From contig NZ_WWFG01000001.1 in assembly GCF_026127265.1 (NCBI RefSeq), forward strand, positions 1,961,501 to 2,025,500: a stretch of DNA of 64,000 nt. Direction: 5' to 3'. The notes beneath the pieces are model-generated. The model worked only from the letters and a program-made list of their open reading frames with translations. It was not told where the DNA came from and did not search any database. Positions 1 to 7,864 of the stretch are shown here, in pieces; position 1 is the first letter of the stretch, and each line of letters opens with the position of its first letter. The stretch comes from Nostoc sp. KVJ3. Its GTDB lineage: Bacteria > Cyanobacteriota > Cyanobacteriia > Cyanobacteriales > Nostocaceae. A program made the position numbers and the translations under genes.

Positions 1-474
1 ATTCTCAATCACACCATCTGGAGCCGACTGTGTCCGCCGTGTTATGGATGTAGTACCGTCTGCTGATATTGAGAAATCTTCACCGTTATCTGTACCCCAA
101 GTTTCTGGAGGTTTTGGTAAATGCAAGACTTCGCGCCATTTCACTTCACCTTGATAGTCTTTGAGTTTAATCCGCCATCCGTAAGCGTTTCCTTCCTGAA
201 GCGGTACTCTTGTTGTCTGGAAAATGGTAACGTTACCTTTGGAATCAACTCTTTTCAGCCCGAACTCAGTTTTACTAACAGTAATCTGTTTTGTATTCGT
301 TGGCGCAGGAGATGATATGACACTTTCTCTCAAAACAGAAGTAGCGCTGATTGGCTCAGAACATATAACCCCATATATTAGCCAAGAAGAAGCTAGCACA
401 GCAATAGTAGCCCAAATTCTCATTAGTATGGTTTTCCTGTCAGACTTTTGGTACTTATTCAAGTAATCTGACAT
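1..474 (-). CDS. Exported protein of unknown function, 5' part only (runs off left edge)
   Basis: Reading the minus strand from ATG at 474 gives 158 codons without a stop to the window edge, so the 3' end is missing. The N-terminus is polar and followed by a hydrophobic stretch (IWATIAVLASSWLIYGVICS), so a signal peptide or membrane anchor is likely. A second ATG at 423 would place the hydrophobic segment at the very N-terminus and is an equally good start. The rest is hydrophilic, with no family I recognise (motifs such as YGWRIKLKDYQGEVKWREVLHLP). The weak GGAAA before 474 does not settle the start. The open frame and signal-like N-terminus support a real gene; no function is proposed. Confidence 0.6.
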   Translation of the reverse strand, partial: MSDYLNKYQKSDRKTILMRIWATIAVLASSWLIYGVICSEPISATSVLRESVISSPAPTNTKQITVSKTEFGLKRVDSKGNVTIFQTTRVPLQEGNAYGWRIKLKDYQGEVKWREVLHLPKPPETWGTDNGEDFSISADGTTSITRRTQSAPDGVIEN

Positions 475-550
475 ATTTTCCGGGTCAAGGTTGCTTAGTA
501 ATCCACCAACTGGTAAGCGTTGGAGTAATTGCTCACACCAAATTTTATCG

Positions 551-612
551 GCGTTGCTGAATCGAGGTATGAACTTGAATATAGATATGTAAAATTTTAC
601 GTCTCTACAAGG
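551..612. repeat. Dispersed 60-bp repeat, copy 1
   Basis: Starts GCGTTGCTGAATCGAGGTAT and runs to CTCTACAAGG. It closely matches 31390-31452, with only a few substitutions. Neither copy has an open frame. It may be a decayed end of a mobile element. Confidence 0.7.
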
Positions 613-710
613 ATTTTTCACCGCAATGCACAATCGTTTTCATACCGCAATCAGGCTTTGCTGTTTGTTATACCAGGTTGTGACGTTTCCAGTTCGTGCT
701 GGACGTTTTC

Positions 711-914
711 ATTGGTGTCAACTTAACGCGAAATGGGTGGTTAGAAACCACATCTGCACGGTTAAAAAGCCTTAATTTTCTGTTAGTCTGCGTGGTGCGC
801 GTAGCGCAAGCGCGATAGGCGGACTTTGCCTGTCAACTTGTTCGCGCAGCGTAGCGGCAAAGGAGAAGCAAGTGGCACGCGAATTCCATTGCCGAGGCTT
901 AAGTTGACACGTAT
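711..914. mobile_element. Decayed miniature inverted-repeat element, family G (copy 1)
   Basis: The left end ATTGGTGTCAACTTAA and right end CTTAAGTTGACAC..AT are inverted copies of each other and match the ends of the element at 39763-39967. Length is 204 bp against 205 bp for that copy, but the interiors differ. No target duplication is visible, so this copy is old or chimaeric. Confidence 0.5.
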
Positions 915-1175
915 GAACAATTCTGTGTCCTTTATGTTGCTTAACTTAACCAGAAAATGTAACGCTGTCTTTAGTTGACGTTGCAAAAGTTTACATTTAA
1001 AATGGAAAGCGGCAAAAATAGATAAGTATTTATTCTTATTTATCCTGAAGAATCGACATTCGATGAGTATATATTCTTGTCAAAAGAAAAAATTTAATAT
1101 TCTGGAGTTCAATAAAGTTTACAAAAGTACGAACTCCTTAATATAATGTAACTAAAAGCGAAAAGGCAATATTGA

Positions 1176-2801
1176 TTGTCAGAAGTGATGAATGCTATTG
1201 AATTTCCCTGGCTAACAGCCATAATCCTCTTACCCTTGGTGGCTGCCTTAGCCATTCCCCTGATCCCAGACAAAGAAGGTAGAACTGTGCGGTGGTATGG
1301 TCTGGGGGTTGCGATCGCTGACTTTGCACTGATGATTTATGCCTTTTGGTATAAGTACGACTTTCAGAGTTCAACACTGCAACTTGTAGAAAACTATCCT
1401 TGGATACCGCAATTAGGTTTGCATTGGGCGGTGGGGGTTGATGGTTTATCGATGCCCTTACTGCTTCTAACAGGCTTAATAAATACCCTCGCAATCTTCG
1501 CGGCTTGGAAAGTTACTACCAAGCCGCGATTATTTTATGGTTTGATGCTAGCGATGTACAGCGCCCAACTTGGAGTATTCGTCGCTCAAGATTTGCTGCT
1601 GTTCTTCCTAATGTGGGAAATCGAGTTAGTGCCGGTTTACCTGCTGATTTCCATCTGGGGAGGACAAAACCGCCGTTATGCAGCTACCAAATTCATTCTT
1701 TACACTGCTGCTGCATCAATATTTATCTTGATTGCCGGTTTTGCAATGGCATTCTCTGGAGATACCGTCACCTTCGATATGGCGACTTTGGGAATGAAAC
1801 AATACCCCAAAACCTTGGAATTACTGGTTTATGCAGGTTTCTTGATTGCCTTTGGTGTAAAACTCCCAATTTTCCCCTTACACACTTGGCTACCTGATGC
1901 CCACGGTGAAGCATCAGCACCCGGTTCGATGATTTTGGCTGGCGTGTTGTTAAAAATGGGTGGTTATGCCCTCATCCGCTTCAATGTGGAAATGTTGCCC
2001 AATGCCCATGTGACTTTTGCCCCAGTGCTGGCAATTTTGGGTGTGGTTAACATTGTCTACGGTGCTTGCTGCGCCTTCGCTCAAACAAATCTCAAACGCC
2101 GCTTGGCTTACTCTTCAATTGCCCACATGGGATTTGTGCTAATTGGCATTGCTTCCTATACAGAACTGGGGATCAGTGGTGCAGTGCTACAGATGGTTTC
2201 CCACGGCTTGATTGCTGCTAGCTTATTCTTCCTGTCTGGCGTGACATACGATCGCACTCACACCTTGATGATGGATAAAATGGGCGGTATGGCCAAGGTA
2301 ATGCCCAAAACCTTTGCTTTGTTTACTATTGGTTCAATGGCATCTCTCGCCTTACCCGGAATGAGTGGTTTTGTAGGTGAATTGATGGTATTTCTGGGTA
2401 TCGCCACCAGTGATGTTTACAGTTCCAGCTTTAAAGTTGTAGTTGTGCTGCTGTCAGCCGTTGGCGTGATTTTGACACCGATTTATTTACTGTCTATGCT
2501 GCGTCAAGTATTCTACGGTGAGCAAAATCAAGAGTTACACTTGGATGCTGGAATATCTGATGTCAAACCCCGCGAAATATTTATTACCGCTTGTTTATTG
2601 CTGCCAATCATTGGAATTGGTTTCTATCCCAAATTAGCAACACAGACTTATGATGTGAAGGCAGTAGAATTAGCCGCTCATGCTCGTCAAGTTTTACCAG
2701 TTGTGGCTCATCAGCAACCATCAAGTCTGTACTCGCGGATTTTTACAGCACCAACATTGGCTACTTCTCAAGTTGAAAATTCGATTAACATTTCTGAGTA
2801 A
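1176..2801 (+). CDS. ndhD: NAD(P)H-quinone oxidoreductase chain 4 (NdhD), NDH-1 proton-pumping subunit
   Basis: Antiporter-like membrane subunit of the thylakoid NDH-1 complex, which carries ferredoxin-dependent cyclic or respiratory electron flow and, in some isoforms, CO2 uptake. The 541-residue product is almost wholly hydrophobic helices. It has the conserved MWEIELVPVYLL segment (Glu148, the proton-channel acid) and GVKLPIFPLHTWLPDAHGEA (Lys229), both diagnostic of NuoM/NdhD. The frame begins at TTG 1176 (AAGG at 1163-1166 is suitably spaced). ATG at 1188 gives MNAIEFPWLT, the usual NdhD N-terminus, and is the alternative start. It stands alone, with no ndhF beside it and a terminator after it, like the stand-alone ndhD paralogues of Nostoc. 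I cannot assign D1 or D2. Confidence 0.95.
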   Translation: MSEVMNAIEFPWLTAIILLPLVAALAIPLIPDKEGRTVRWYGLGVAIADFALMIYAFWYKYDFQSSTLQLVENYPWIPQLGLHWAVGVDGLSMPLLLLTGLINTLAIFAAWKVTTKPRLFYGLMLAMYSAQLGVFVAQDLLLFFLMWEIELVPVYLLISIWGGQNRRYAATKFILYTAAASIFILIAGFAMAFSGDTVTFDMATLGMKQYPKTLELLVYAGFLIAFGVKLPIFPLHTWLPDAHGEASAPGSMILAGVLLKMGGYALIRFNVEMLPNAHVTFAPVLAILGVVNIVYGACCAFAQTNLKRRLAYSSIAHMGFVLIGIASYTELGISGAVLQMVSHGLIAASLFFLSGVTYDRTHTLMMDKMGGMAKVMPKTFALFTIGSMASLALPGMSGFVGELMVFLGIATSDVYSSSFKVVVVLLSAVGVILTPIYLLSMLRQVFYGEQNQELHLDAGISDVKPREIFITACLLLPIIGIGFYPKLATQTYDVKAVELAAHARQVLPVVAHQQPSSLYSRIFTAPTLATSQVENSINISE

Positions 2802-2853
2802 ATTAACTTCCCATTAAGGGGCTGCAAGTAAATTCTAAATATTAGGGGAATAA

Positions 2854-2885
2854 AGGGGTGGCTATAAAACCACCCCTAAAATTTT
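2854..2885 (+). terminator. Rho-independent terminator after ndhD
   Basis: AGGGGTGG (2854-2861) pairs with CCACCCCT (2870-2877) across an 8-nt loop, followed by AAAATTTT. It lies 52 bp after the ndhD stop. Confidence 0.75.
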
Positions 2886-2896
2886 GGCTTTACTGA

Positions 2897-2924
2897 GTAG
2901 GGGCAATTCATGAATTGCCCCTAC
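2897..2924. repeat. Perfect 14-bp-arm palindrome (GGGCAATTCATGAATTGCCC family)
   Basis: A 28-bp perfect palindrome centred on TTCATGAA. The same core recurs at 5989-6008 and 19030-19049, and half of it forms the start region of the phytase gene at 55097-55113. It is a dispersed cyanobacterial repeat, possibly mobile. Confidence 0.8.
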
Positions 2925-2938
2925 CGTGTGTTTCACAA

Positions 2939-3325
2939 TTATTCAAATTTGAGAGTTCCGTCAATATTGGTAATATGCTCATTAAGATCAATGTATGTTC
3001 CCTGATATGTCTGTCCATCAGCTCTCTCGCACTCAGCACGGAGTCTGTTGGGGCCAGCTAAACCAACATTGTCACAAGTCTGAGCAAATTCCTCTCCATC
3101 CCAGCTTAAGCTTCCATCAAGATTGGCGATATGTGGATTTAAGTCGATGGAAGTTGGAGAAAGAGTATATCCATCGGCTTTTTCGCAAGTAGCCGTTAGG
3201 GTTGAGCCATCAACACTAATATTTTTACAGGTCTGAGAAAATTGACCAGTTGCCCAAGCGTTACCGATGACTAAATTAAAGCTCAGAAAGATACCACACA
3301 AAAAAGTTACACAAATTTTCAGCAT
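2939..3325 (-). CDS. Secreted cyanovirin-N homologue (CVNH lectin)
   Basis: 128 residues: a signal peptide (about 1-25, ending NAWA) and one complete CVNH domain made of two tandem half-repeats. Each half has the pattern FxQTCxN...C-E...IDLN-HI-N-DG-L. The four cysteines (33, 47, 84, 99) match the two disulfides of cyanovirin-N, the high-mannose-binding lectin of Nostoc ellipsosporum, and the C-terminus DGTLKFE mirrors its DGTLKYE. Of the known domain-B ligand residues, Asn and Asp of the ENVD motif are kept (ANLD here) but the Glu is Ala. The low-affinity-site QT and CE pairs are kept. GAGGA six bases before ATG 3325 supports the start. Mannose-oligosaccharide binding is inferred from the family. 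It is a single gene that converges with ndhD. Confidence 0.93.
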   Translation of the reverse strand: MLKICVTFLCGIFLSFNLVIGNAWATGQFSQTCKNISVDGSTLTATCEKADGYTLSPTSIDLNPHIANLDGSLSWDGEEFAQTCDNVGLAGPNRLRAECERADGQTYQGTYIDLNEHITNIDGTLKFE

Positions 3326-3689
3326 TAGTCCTCTGTCCTAAAGTAGATGATTAGTTAAACTAACCAAGAGCAAATTTTATCTTGTTGTATTTTTCTCTAT
3401 TTAAAAGTAATAGTTTTTAACTATACCTGTTAATCTACGAGACAATACGCAAATAGTAAGCTTCTCTACGAGACGCTATGTGAATGCTCAAAGGTGTTAA
3501 ACCGTGAAGCAGAGCTAAAGGAGAAACGTAAATCGCACCAGGGTAATTATGTGAATGCTCAAAGGTGTTAAACCGTGAAGCAGAGGGACTATAAATGTAC
3601 TCTCAGTAGCTGAAATATAATATGGATTAATAGGGATTCTCATAAATCCTAAGACATGAAAATATAGGTACTTCAAAGGATTAGTTATT
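3326..3689. other. Spacer with gene-fragment repeats
   Basis: Holds the duplicated 38-bp segment (3477-3514 and 3548-3585) described under the pseudogene fragment, plus AT-rich sequence. No intact gene is seen. Confidence 0.55.
3477..3605 (-). pseudogene. Fragment of a paralogue of the ABM-domain gene at 5301-5861
   Basis: On the minus strand, 3605 downwards reads STFIVPLLHGLTPLSIHIIT. This matches STFLVPLLRGLPHLIISLIVT, the first membrane helix of the protein at 5301-5861, and the DNA itself matches (AGCAGAGGGACTA.AAATGTACTC in both). A 38-bp piece, TATGTGAATGCTCAAAGGTG onward, occurs twice (3477-3514 and 3548-3585), so the remnant also has an internal duplication. Stops interrupt it and no complete domain remains. 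Confidence 0.5.
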
Positions 3690-4046
3690 ATGTTTTAGCA
3701 AAAGCTAAGAGATGCATTAGCAAAACAGACAGGCTGGAAGATAAGTTTTTTGAAAAGTGATTTAATGCGTCCTTTTGAACTTAAAATAATTTGGGAATAT
3801 TCTAATGATAATACCCATGATGGATATAGGCTAATGGTATATTCTGTTAGCTTTGGAACTAATGAAAAAACCAAAAAAATTCACACGATAATAATTACAA
3901 GAGATGATCATAATCTATCAACTTCAACAACTCGTAAATTTAAAATACAAGAAACAAACCAAAAAGATATTGATATATTAGTTGCAACAATAAAAAAAGA
4001 AATCCATTTCAAAAAAGCTGATCCTATTCCAACACTCATTAAATAA
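3690..4046 (+). pseudogene. Small unknown protein gene with an in-frame amber stop at codon 3
   Basis: ATG 3690 follows AAAGGA and reads M-F-stop (TAG at 3696-3698). It then continues in the same frame without a stop to 4046 (QKLRDALAKQTGWKISFLKSDLMRPFELK...PIPTLIK, about 116 residues after the stop). The region after the stop is protein-like, hydrophilic and AT-rich. Either the gene was inactivated by a single substitution such as CAG or GAG to TAG, or translation starts later (TTG 3750 gives 98 residues, ATG 3765 gives 93). I do not recognise the family. Confidence 0.45.
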
Positions 4047-4500
4047 CTCGTAAAAGTGAGGTTTTCCCCTTTGATCAAAACTTGCCAATTTTGCAAAAAA
4101 ATATCTTCCATAAATCTAGCAAGCATACTGCATTTACCAGTGCATCGCTCTTAGTCTGGGAGCATCCCAAATGTGTAAAAACATAATTTGTCATTGCGAG
4201 CGGAACGCAGTGAAGCAAAGCAATCGCAAAGTACAGATGTTGCGATTGCTTCATTCTGCTTCGCTTCATTCGCAATGACAATTAACTATTTTGGTAAATT
4301 TGCTTGCATTGGGATGCTCCCCTTAGTCTTTTAACATCTCCTCAATTTGGTTTGGGTTGATTTTGGATTTAAATCAGGTTTGGTAGGGGAGAAATACAAA
4401 ATACTCAACCCAGTTGGGAAAAAAGCGCCTTAGAAAATCTACATATTAAAGCTAAAATAGCTACACTCAAACCATAATAAAATAAAAATGCTAGGAATCT
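4047..4500. other. Spacer carrying a miniature element, no gene
   Basis: Contains the family D element (4158-4321) and the xisH promoter region. The short minus-strand open frames here (3908-4281) run through the repeat and are not credible genes. Confidence 0.55.
4158..4321. mobile_element. Miniature inverted-repeat element, family D, with 8-bp target duplication
   Basis: Ends are GGGAGCATCCCAA (4158) and TTGGGATGCTCCC (to 4321). It is flanked by the direct repeat CTTAGTCT (4150-4157 and 4322-4329), a clean 8-bp target duplication. The interior carries a REP-like palindrome (about 4190-4280: GTCATTGCGAGCG ... CGCAATGAC), so two repeat types are nested. A second copy with the same ends lies at 9899-10049. 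No transposase is encoded. Confidence 0.85.
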
Positions 4501-4917
4501 ATGCCAGCGAAAGATATATTCCATGATGCAGTAAGACGAGCTTTGGAGAAAGAGGGTTGGCTCATCACTAATGACCCGCTTTTCCTCCGTTTTGGTGGTT
4601 TGGATATGTATATCGACCTTGGTGCAGAGAAAGTTTTAGCAGCTGAACGAAATCAAGAAAAAATTGCGGTGGAAGTTAAAAGCTTTGTTGCTCCATCTAC
4701 TACAACTGAATTTAGTACTGCTCTAGGACAGTATCTCAAATATCAATTAGCACTTGAACAAGAACAACCTGAGAGACTTCTATATTTAGCAGTTCCCTTA
4801 GACACCTATCGTTCTTTTTTCACCTTAGAACTACCACGCTTATTAATCCAACGTTACCAAGTTCGGCTGATTGTTTTCGACCCAGAAGAGGAGGCGATCG
4901 TAAAATGGCAAAAGTAG
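4501..4917 (+). CDS. xisH: XisH-family protein (fdxN-element excision controlling factor homologue)
   Basis: 138 residues, matching the XisH family throughout (MPAKDIFHDAVRRALEKEGW, ...KIAVEVKSF). Asp39 with Glu58-x-Lys60 resembles the core of PD-(D/E)xK nucleases, a fold relationship known for the family. XisH is needed with XisF and XisI for fdxN-element excision in Anabaena heterocysts, but most homologues sit far from any excision element, as here. AGGAATCT directly precedes ATG 4501. It overlaps xisI by 13 bp, so the two are translationally coupled. The role outside element excision is unknown. Confidence 0.93.
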   Translation: MPAKDIFHDAVRRALEKEGWLITNDPLFLRFGGLDMYIDLGAEKVLAAERNQEKIAVEVKSFVAPSTTTEFSTALGQYLKYQLALEQEQPERLLYLAVPLDTYRSFFTLELPRLLIQRYQVRLIVFDPEEEAIVKWQK

Positions 4918-5240
4918 AACAATACCGTCAACTTATTCAAGAACTGTTGCTAGCTTACAGCGAAATCAAAGCTAGCAACGAAGAAGTCGAAGCAGAAGTT
5001 ATTTTTGATCGAGAACGCGATCGCTACCAACTTGTCAACGCGGGGTGGTCAAATAAGCGCCGTGTATATGGCTGTGTTTTGCATCTAGATATTAAAAATG
5101 AAAAAATTTGGATTCAACACGATGGTACAGAAGGAGGCATCGCTAATGAACTTATTAGTCGAGGTGTACCCAAACAAGACATTGTTTTGGCTTTTCATTC
5201 TCCCTTTAAACGACAATTTACTGAGTTCGCTGTTGGTTAA
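4905..5240 (+). CDS. xisI: XisI-family protein, partner of XisH
   Basis: 111 residues with the XisI signature: VEQYRQLIQELLLAYSEI at the N-terminus, RVYGCVLHLDIKNEKIWIQHDGTE in the middle and GIANELISRGVPKQDIVLAFHSPFKR at the end. The start ATG 4905 lies inside xisH, behind GAGG. It forms a two-gene operon with xisH, and the products presumably act as a complex. No recombinase (XisF or XisA type) is present in the window. Confidence 0.94.
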   Translation: MAKVEQYRQLIQELLLAYSEIKASNEEVEAEVIFDRERDRYQLVNAGWSNKRRVYGCVLHLDIKNEKIWIQHDGTEGGIANELISRGVPKQDIVLAFHSPFKRQFTEFAVG

Positions 5241-5300
5241 GATGGCTGAAGAAATTCATTAGTCTTGACTAATAAAGTCGAGTTAAATCAATTTAAATAT

Positions 5301-5861
5301 CTAAATTTTTCGTGATTTAGGATATAGCCACCAACTAAAGAAACGGCTGACTCTAGGCATAACAACGTAGGTCAAAAGTACAACCATAATAACGGTAACG
5401 ATCAGCGAAATAATCAAATGTGGTAAACCGCGCAGCAGAGGGACTAGAAATGTACTCAAAATATTAATCAATACGTATACAGCAGCCCAAGTCAGCAATG
5501 CTGTTTTATAGCGTGGTGGAGTTTTCAGTGGTTGACCGGGGAGTGAAAACCAAGCTTCTAATCCACAGATTTGTTGAACGTAAGGGTCAGATTCAACCAA
5601 ATGCTTACCTTCATTGAGCCAGTATTCGCGATCGCGTGATGTCATCCACACCTTTAAATTTTCATAACCATCAAATCGGAAGATGATCGCATATTCATTT
5701 CGTACCCCAAGTTGGGGACGAATCACATTTGTTCCCAGATGACCCGCATAGGTTCTGGAAACCCTGGTAATATCTTTCAACCAAGCCTCATAAGCAGTTT
5801 CGCATCCTGGTTTGACAACTTGTGTAATGACCACGGTTACAAATTGATCGTCCTGTTCCAT
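5301..5861 (-). CDS. ABM-domain (antibiotic biosynthesis monooxygenase-like) protein with two C-terminal membrane helices
   Basis: 186 residues. Residues 1-105 form an ABM ferredoxin-like fold (VTVVITQVVKPGCETAYEAWLKDITRVSRTYAGHLG...YAIIFRFDGYENLKVW), a fold of small haem- or quinone-acting monooxygenases and of stand-alone proteins without a known substrate. Residues 120-170 form two hydrophobic helices, so the domain is tethered to a membrane. This ABM plus two-helix layout is common in cyanobacteria and its function is unsettled. A decayed paralogue fragment lies at 3477-3605. Start ATG 5861. Confidence 0.8.
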   Translation of the reverse strand: MEQDDQFVTVVITQVVKPGCETAYEAWLKDITRVSRTYAGHLGTNVIRPQLGVRNEYAIIFRFDGYENLKVWMTSRDREYWLNEGKHLVESDPYVQQICGLEAWFSLPGQPLKTPPRYKTALLTWAAVYVLINILSTFLVPLLRGLPHLIISLIVTVIMVVLLTYVVMPRVSRFFSWWLYPKSRKI

Positions 5862-5937
5862 CTTTATGAATTTTGGATTTTAGATTTTGGATTGATTCAT
5901 AGAATCAATTCAGGGCTGGAGGATTTTGGATTTGTTT

Positions 5938-6043
5938 TATAGCGGTTCCCATTCAAATGTGGTGCAACATCATCTCGTCAGGTGTAAGGGCAATTCATGA
6001 ATTGCCCCTACGGGTGTACCTCACATAAATGAGAACCGCTATA
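5938..6043. mobile_element. Miniature inverted-repeat element, family C (TATAGCGGTTC ends)
   Basis: 106 bp bounded by TATAGCGGTTCCCATT and AATGAGAACCGCTATA, with the GGGCAATTCATGAATTGCCC palindrome inside. A truncated copy lies at 19027-19085. Outermost TA dinucleotides suggest TA-targeted insertion of IS630/mariner type, but this is not proven. Confidence 0.75.
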
Positions 6044-6119
6044 CTTAGCTTGCTTTTCGTAAAGGGAGTACAAATTCGTTTGCTCTTAAACGAATTTAAA
6101 ATCTAAAATTGCATCATTC

Positions 6120-7037
6120 TCAAGCTAAAGGATATCCAGCTTTCCCAACCTCGAATCGAACAACATTAGCAGGAACGACCCCTGTGGGTGGAGGTAAAAA
6201 CATTCCCCCATTATTCACAACATAAATTGCGGTGCGATCGCCTTCACTTTGACCAAAAGCCACTGCTGTGCTACCAATTACACCTGACTCAGCTTGAGCA
6301 ATGATGGTTGTACTACCATCGGGCGCAATTCTTACCACACTGTTGTAAATGTGCGTTGCTCCATAAAGGTTCCCTTCCACATCAAAGGCAAAATCATCAA
6401 TATTAGTCTGCTCAACAAAAATTTCCGGCTCACCTGGTTGATTTGCAGTATCAATGGGAATGCGCAACAGCAACATTTTTTCTGTATTTGAAACGTACAG
6501 GAAATCACCAAAACGCTTCAAGCCATTTGCAGCCGGAAACACGCTCTCCGAATTGCTACGAGCCAGAATTGGGTGTTCTAGCCAAATTGATCCACGGCGT
6601 TGAGCAACATCAATCAGCCAGATTGCACCCCGATAGGAATCTGCTGTTAAATACTGAGTGCCAGAAAGTGGGGTGATGCCATTAAGAAATATAGCTTCTG
6701 GTAGTGTCAGCAACGTTTTCACTGTGCCATCACTTTTAACTAGAGAAACCACGGGTATAGAATCTGCATTCCAGCCTGTTGCCACTAGATCGCCGTTGGT
6801 AGTAAAAGCAAGACCACTTACCTTACCTTCAACACTGGCATGAATTTGCTGATTGCCATCTAGGGTAATGCGAACAATCTTACCGATCTCATGATTGGTT
6901 ACAAAAATTGTGCCATCTGGTGCGATCGCTAGATTTTCTAAAAAAGTATTAACCGGGAACGAGGTAAGAATTTTAGCAGGTGCTAATTCAATCCGCGTAT
7001 CTACATAAATAGGGGGTAAACCTGGTGAATCTTCCAT
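6120..7037 (-). CDS. SMP-30/gluconolactonase-like six-bladed beta-propeller protein
   Basis: 305 residues without a signal peptide. Repeated blades of the type LAIAPDGTIFVTNHEIGKIVRITLDG, SGLAFTTNGDLVATGWNADSI, FDVEGNLYGATHIYNSVVRIAPDGST and a closing YVVNNGGMF place it in the SMP-30/gluconolaconase/LRE-like propeller superfamily. Members include lactonases and esterases, but sequence alone does not give the substrate. Start ATG 7037. It stands alone, and the neighbours do not suggest a pathway. Confidence 0.75.
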   Translation of the reverse strand: MEDSPGLPPIYVDTRIELAPAKILTSFPVNTFLENLAIAPDGTIFVTNHEIGKIVRITLDGNQQIHASVEGKVSGLAFTTNGDLVATGWNADSIPVVSLVKSDGTVKTLLTLPEAIFLNGITPLSGTQYLTADSYRGAIWLIDVAQRRGSIWLEHPILARSNSESVFPAANGLKRFGDFLYVSNTEKMLLLRIPIDTANQPGEPEIFVEQTNIDDFAFDVEGNLYGATHIYNSVVRIAPDGSTTIIAQAESGVIGSTAVAFGQSEGDRTAIYVVNNGGMFLPPPTGVVPANVVRFEVGKAGYPLA

Positions 7038-7140
7038 ATTGACCTAGCACACTTCCTCAAAATTTTCACAAAGAGATATGGTGAAGACAGGTAAGGGACT
7101 TCCAAATAAATAAATGTCCTATCGCTTTTAAGGCATGGGG

Positions 7141-7186
7141 GCAGGGAGCAGGGAGTAGGGAGCAGGGAGCAGGGAGCAGGGAGCAG
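7141..7186. repeat. Heptamer tandem repeat (GCAGGGA)6.5
   Basis: Six perfect or near-perfect GCAGGGA units (one GTAGGGA) plus a half unit. It is a short tandemly repeated repetitive (STRR) sequence of the type known in heterocystous cyanobacteria. It makes a spurious minus-strand frame (LLPAPCSLLPAPC). Confidence 0.9.
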
Positions 7187-7259
7187 AGAAAGTCGTTTTG
7201 ATTCGGTGAAATTGGATAATTTATTCCTTGGAGTTCCCTAAAATCCCCAAAAAGCAATT

Positions 7260-7864
7260 ATGACCACCAACTTACCTGTAGCCACAGAGATTATACCAGT
7301 GGTTTTGCAATTACAACCTGCGATACCGACGATCAGTTTTATGAGTTTTGTCAGCTAAACCGTGATTTTCGCATCGAGCGCAATACTACTGGAGAATCAG
7401 TCATTATGCCCCCTACTGGTTCCGAAACCGATCAACATAACTTTGACGTTATTGTTCAGTTGGGTATTTGGACAAAACAAGATGGTACAGGTGTAGGGTT
7501 TGGTTCTAGTGGTGGTTTTACTTTGCCTAATGGTGCGGTGCGTTCTCCTGATGCAGCTTGGATAAAACGCGATCGCTGGGAAGCCATTGCGAAAAAATTT
7601 GCACCGATTTGTCCTGAATTTGTGATTGAATTGCGTTTTGAGAGCGTAGTTTACCGCCGTAGGCATCGCTTACAAGTTTTGCAAGACAAAATGCAAGAAT
7701 ATATAGATAATGGGACACAACTTGGTTGGTTAATTGATAGAAAACAACGCCAAGTTTTTATTTATCGTCCTAATACTATGATTGAGGTATTAGATAACCC
7801 TAAAATTCTTTGCGGTGAACTGTTACTACCTGGTTTTGTTTTGGATTTAAGTCAGGTTTGGTAG
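7260..7864 (+). pseudogene. Uma2-family (DUF820) protein gene, frameshifted near the 5' end
   Basis: The natural start is ATG 7260 (MTTNLPVATEIIPVVLQLQPA). The frame is lost around 7320-7330, and the rest resumes in another frame as TDDQFYEFCQLNRDFRIERNTTGESVIMPPTG... to the stop at 7864. Both halves are typical Uma2 sequence, including the PDAAW and PEFVIELR motifs of this PD-(D/E)xK-like fold. Translation from ATG 7406 would give 152 residues lacking the N-terminal strand. A second oddity is an in-frame insertion at about 7643-7666 (RFESVVYRRRHRLQ where relatives read like R-S-S-DRLQ), which looks like a small dispersed repeat landing at a former GCGATCGC site. Probably inactive. Confidence 0.65.

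Larger units (their letters stand above)
475..1175. other. 701-bp spacer between the left-edge gene and ndhD, mostly repeats
   Basis: No convincing gene. It contains a dispersed 60-bp repeat (551-612), a miniature-element-like segment (711-914) and an AT-rich stretch (915-1175) that should carry the ndhD promoter. The open frame at 783-986 on the minus strand lies inside the repeat and looks non-coding. Confidence 0.6.

Noticed and set aside
783..986. 67-codon minus-strand frame
   Set aside because: Runs through the repeat-rich element at 711-914, with no coding character.
3690..3698. Amber codon 3 read through as a special amino acid
   Set aside because: No pyrrolysine machinery is known in this group; a simple nonsense mutation or later start explains it.
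4501..5240. xisHI as sign of an fdxN-type excision element in the window
   Set aside because: No site-specific recombinase and no element borders are present; orphan pairs are common.
7066..7257. 63-codon minus-strand frame (LLPAPCSLLPAPC)
   Set aside because: Produced by the GCAGGGA heptamer array.
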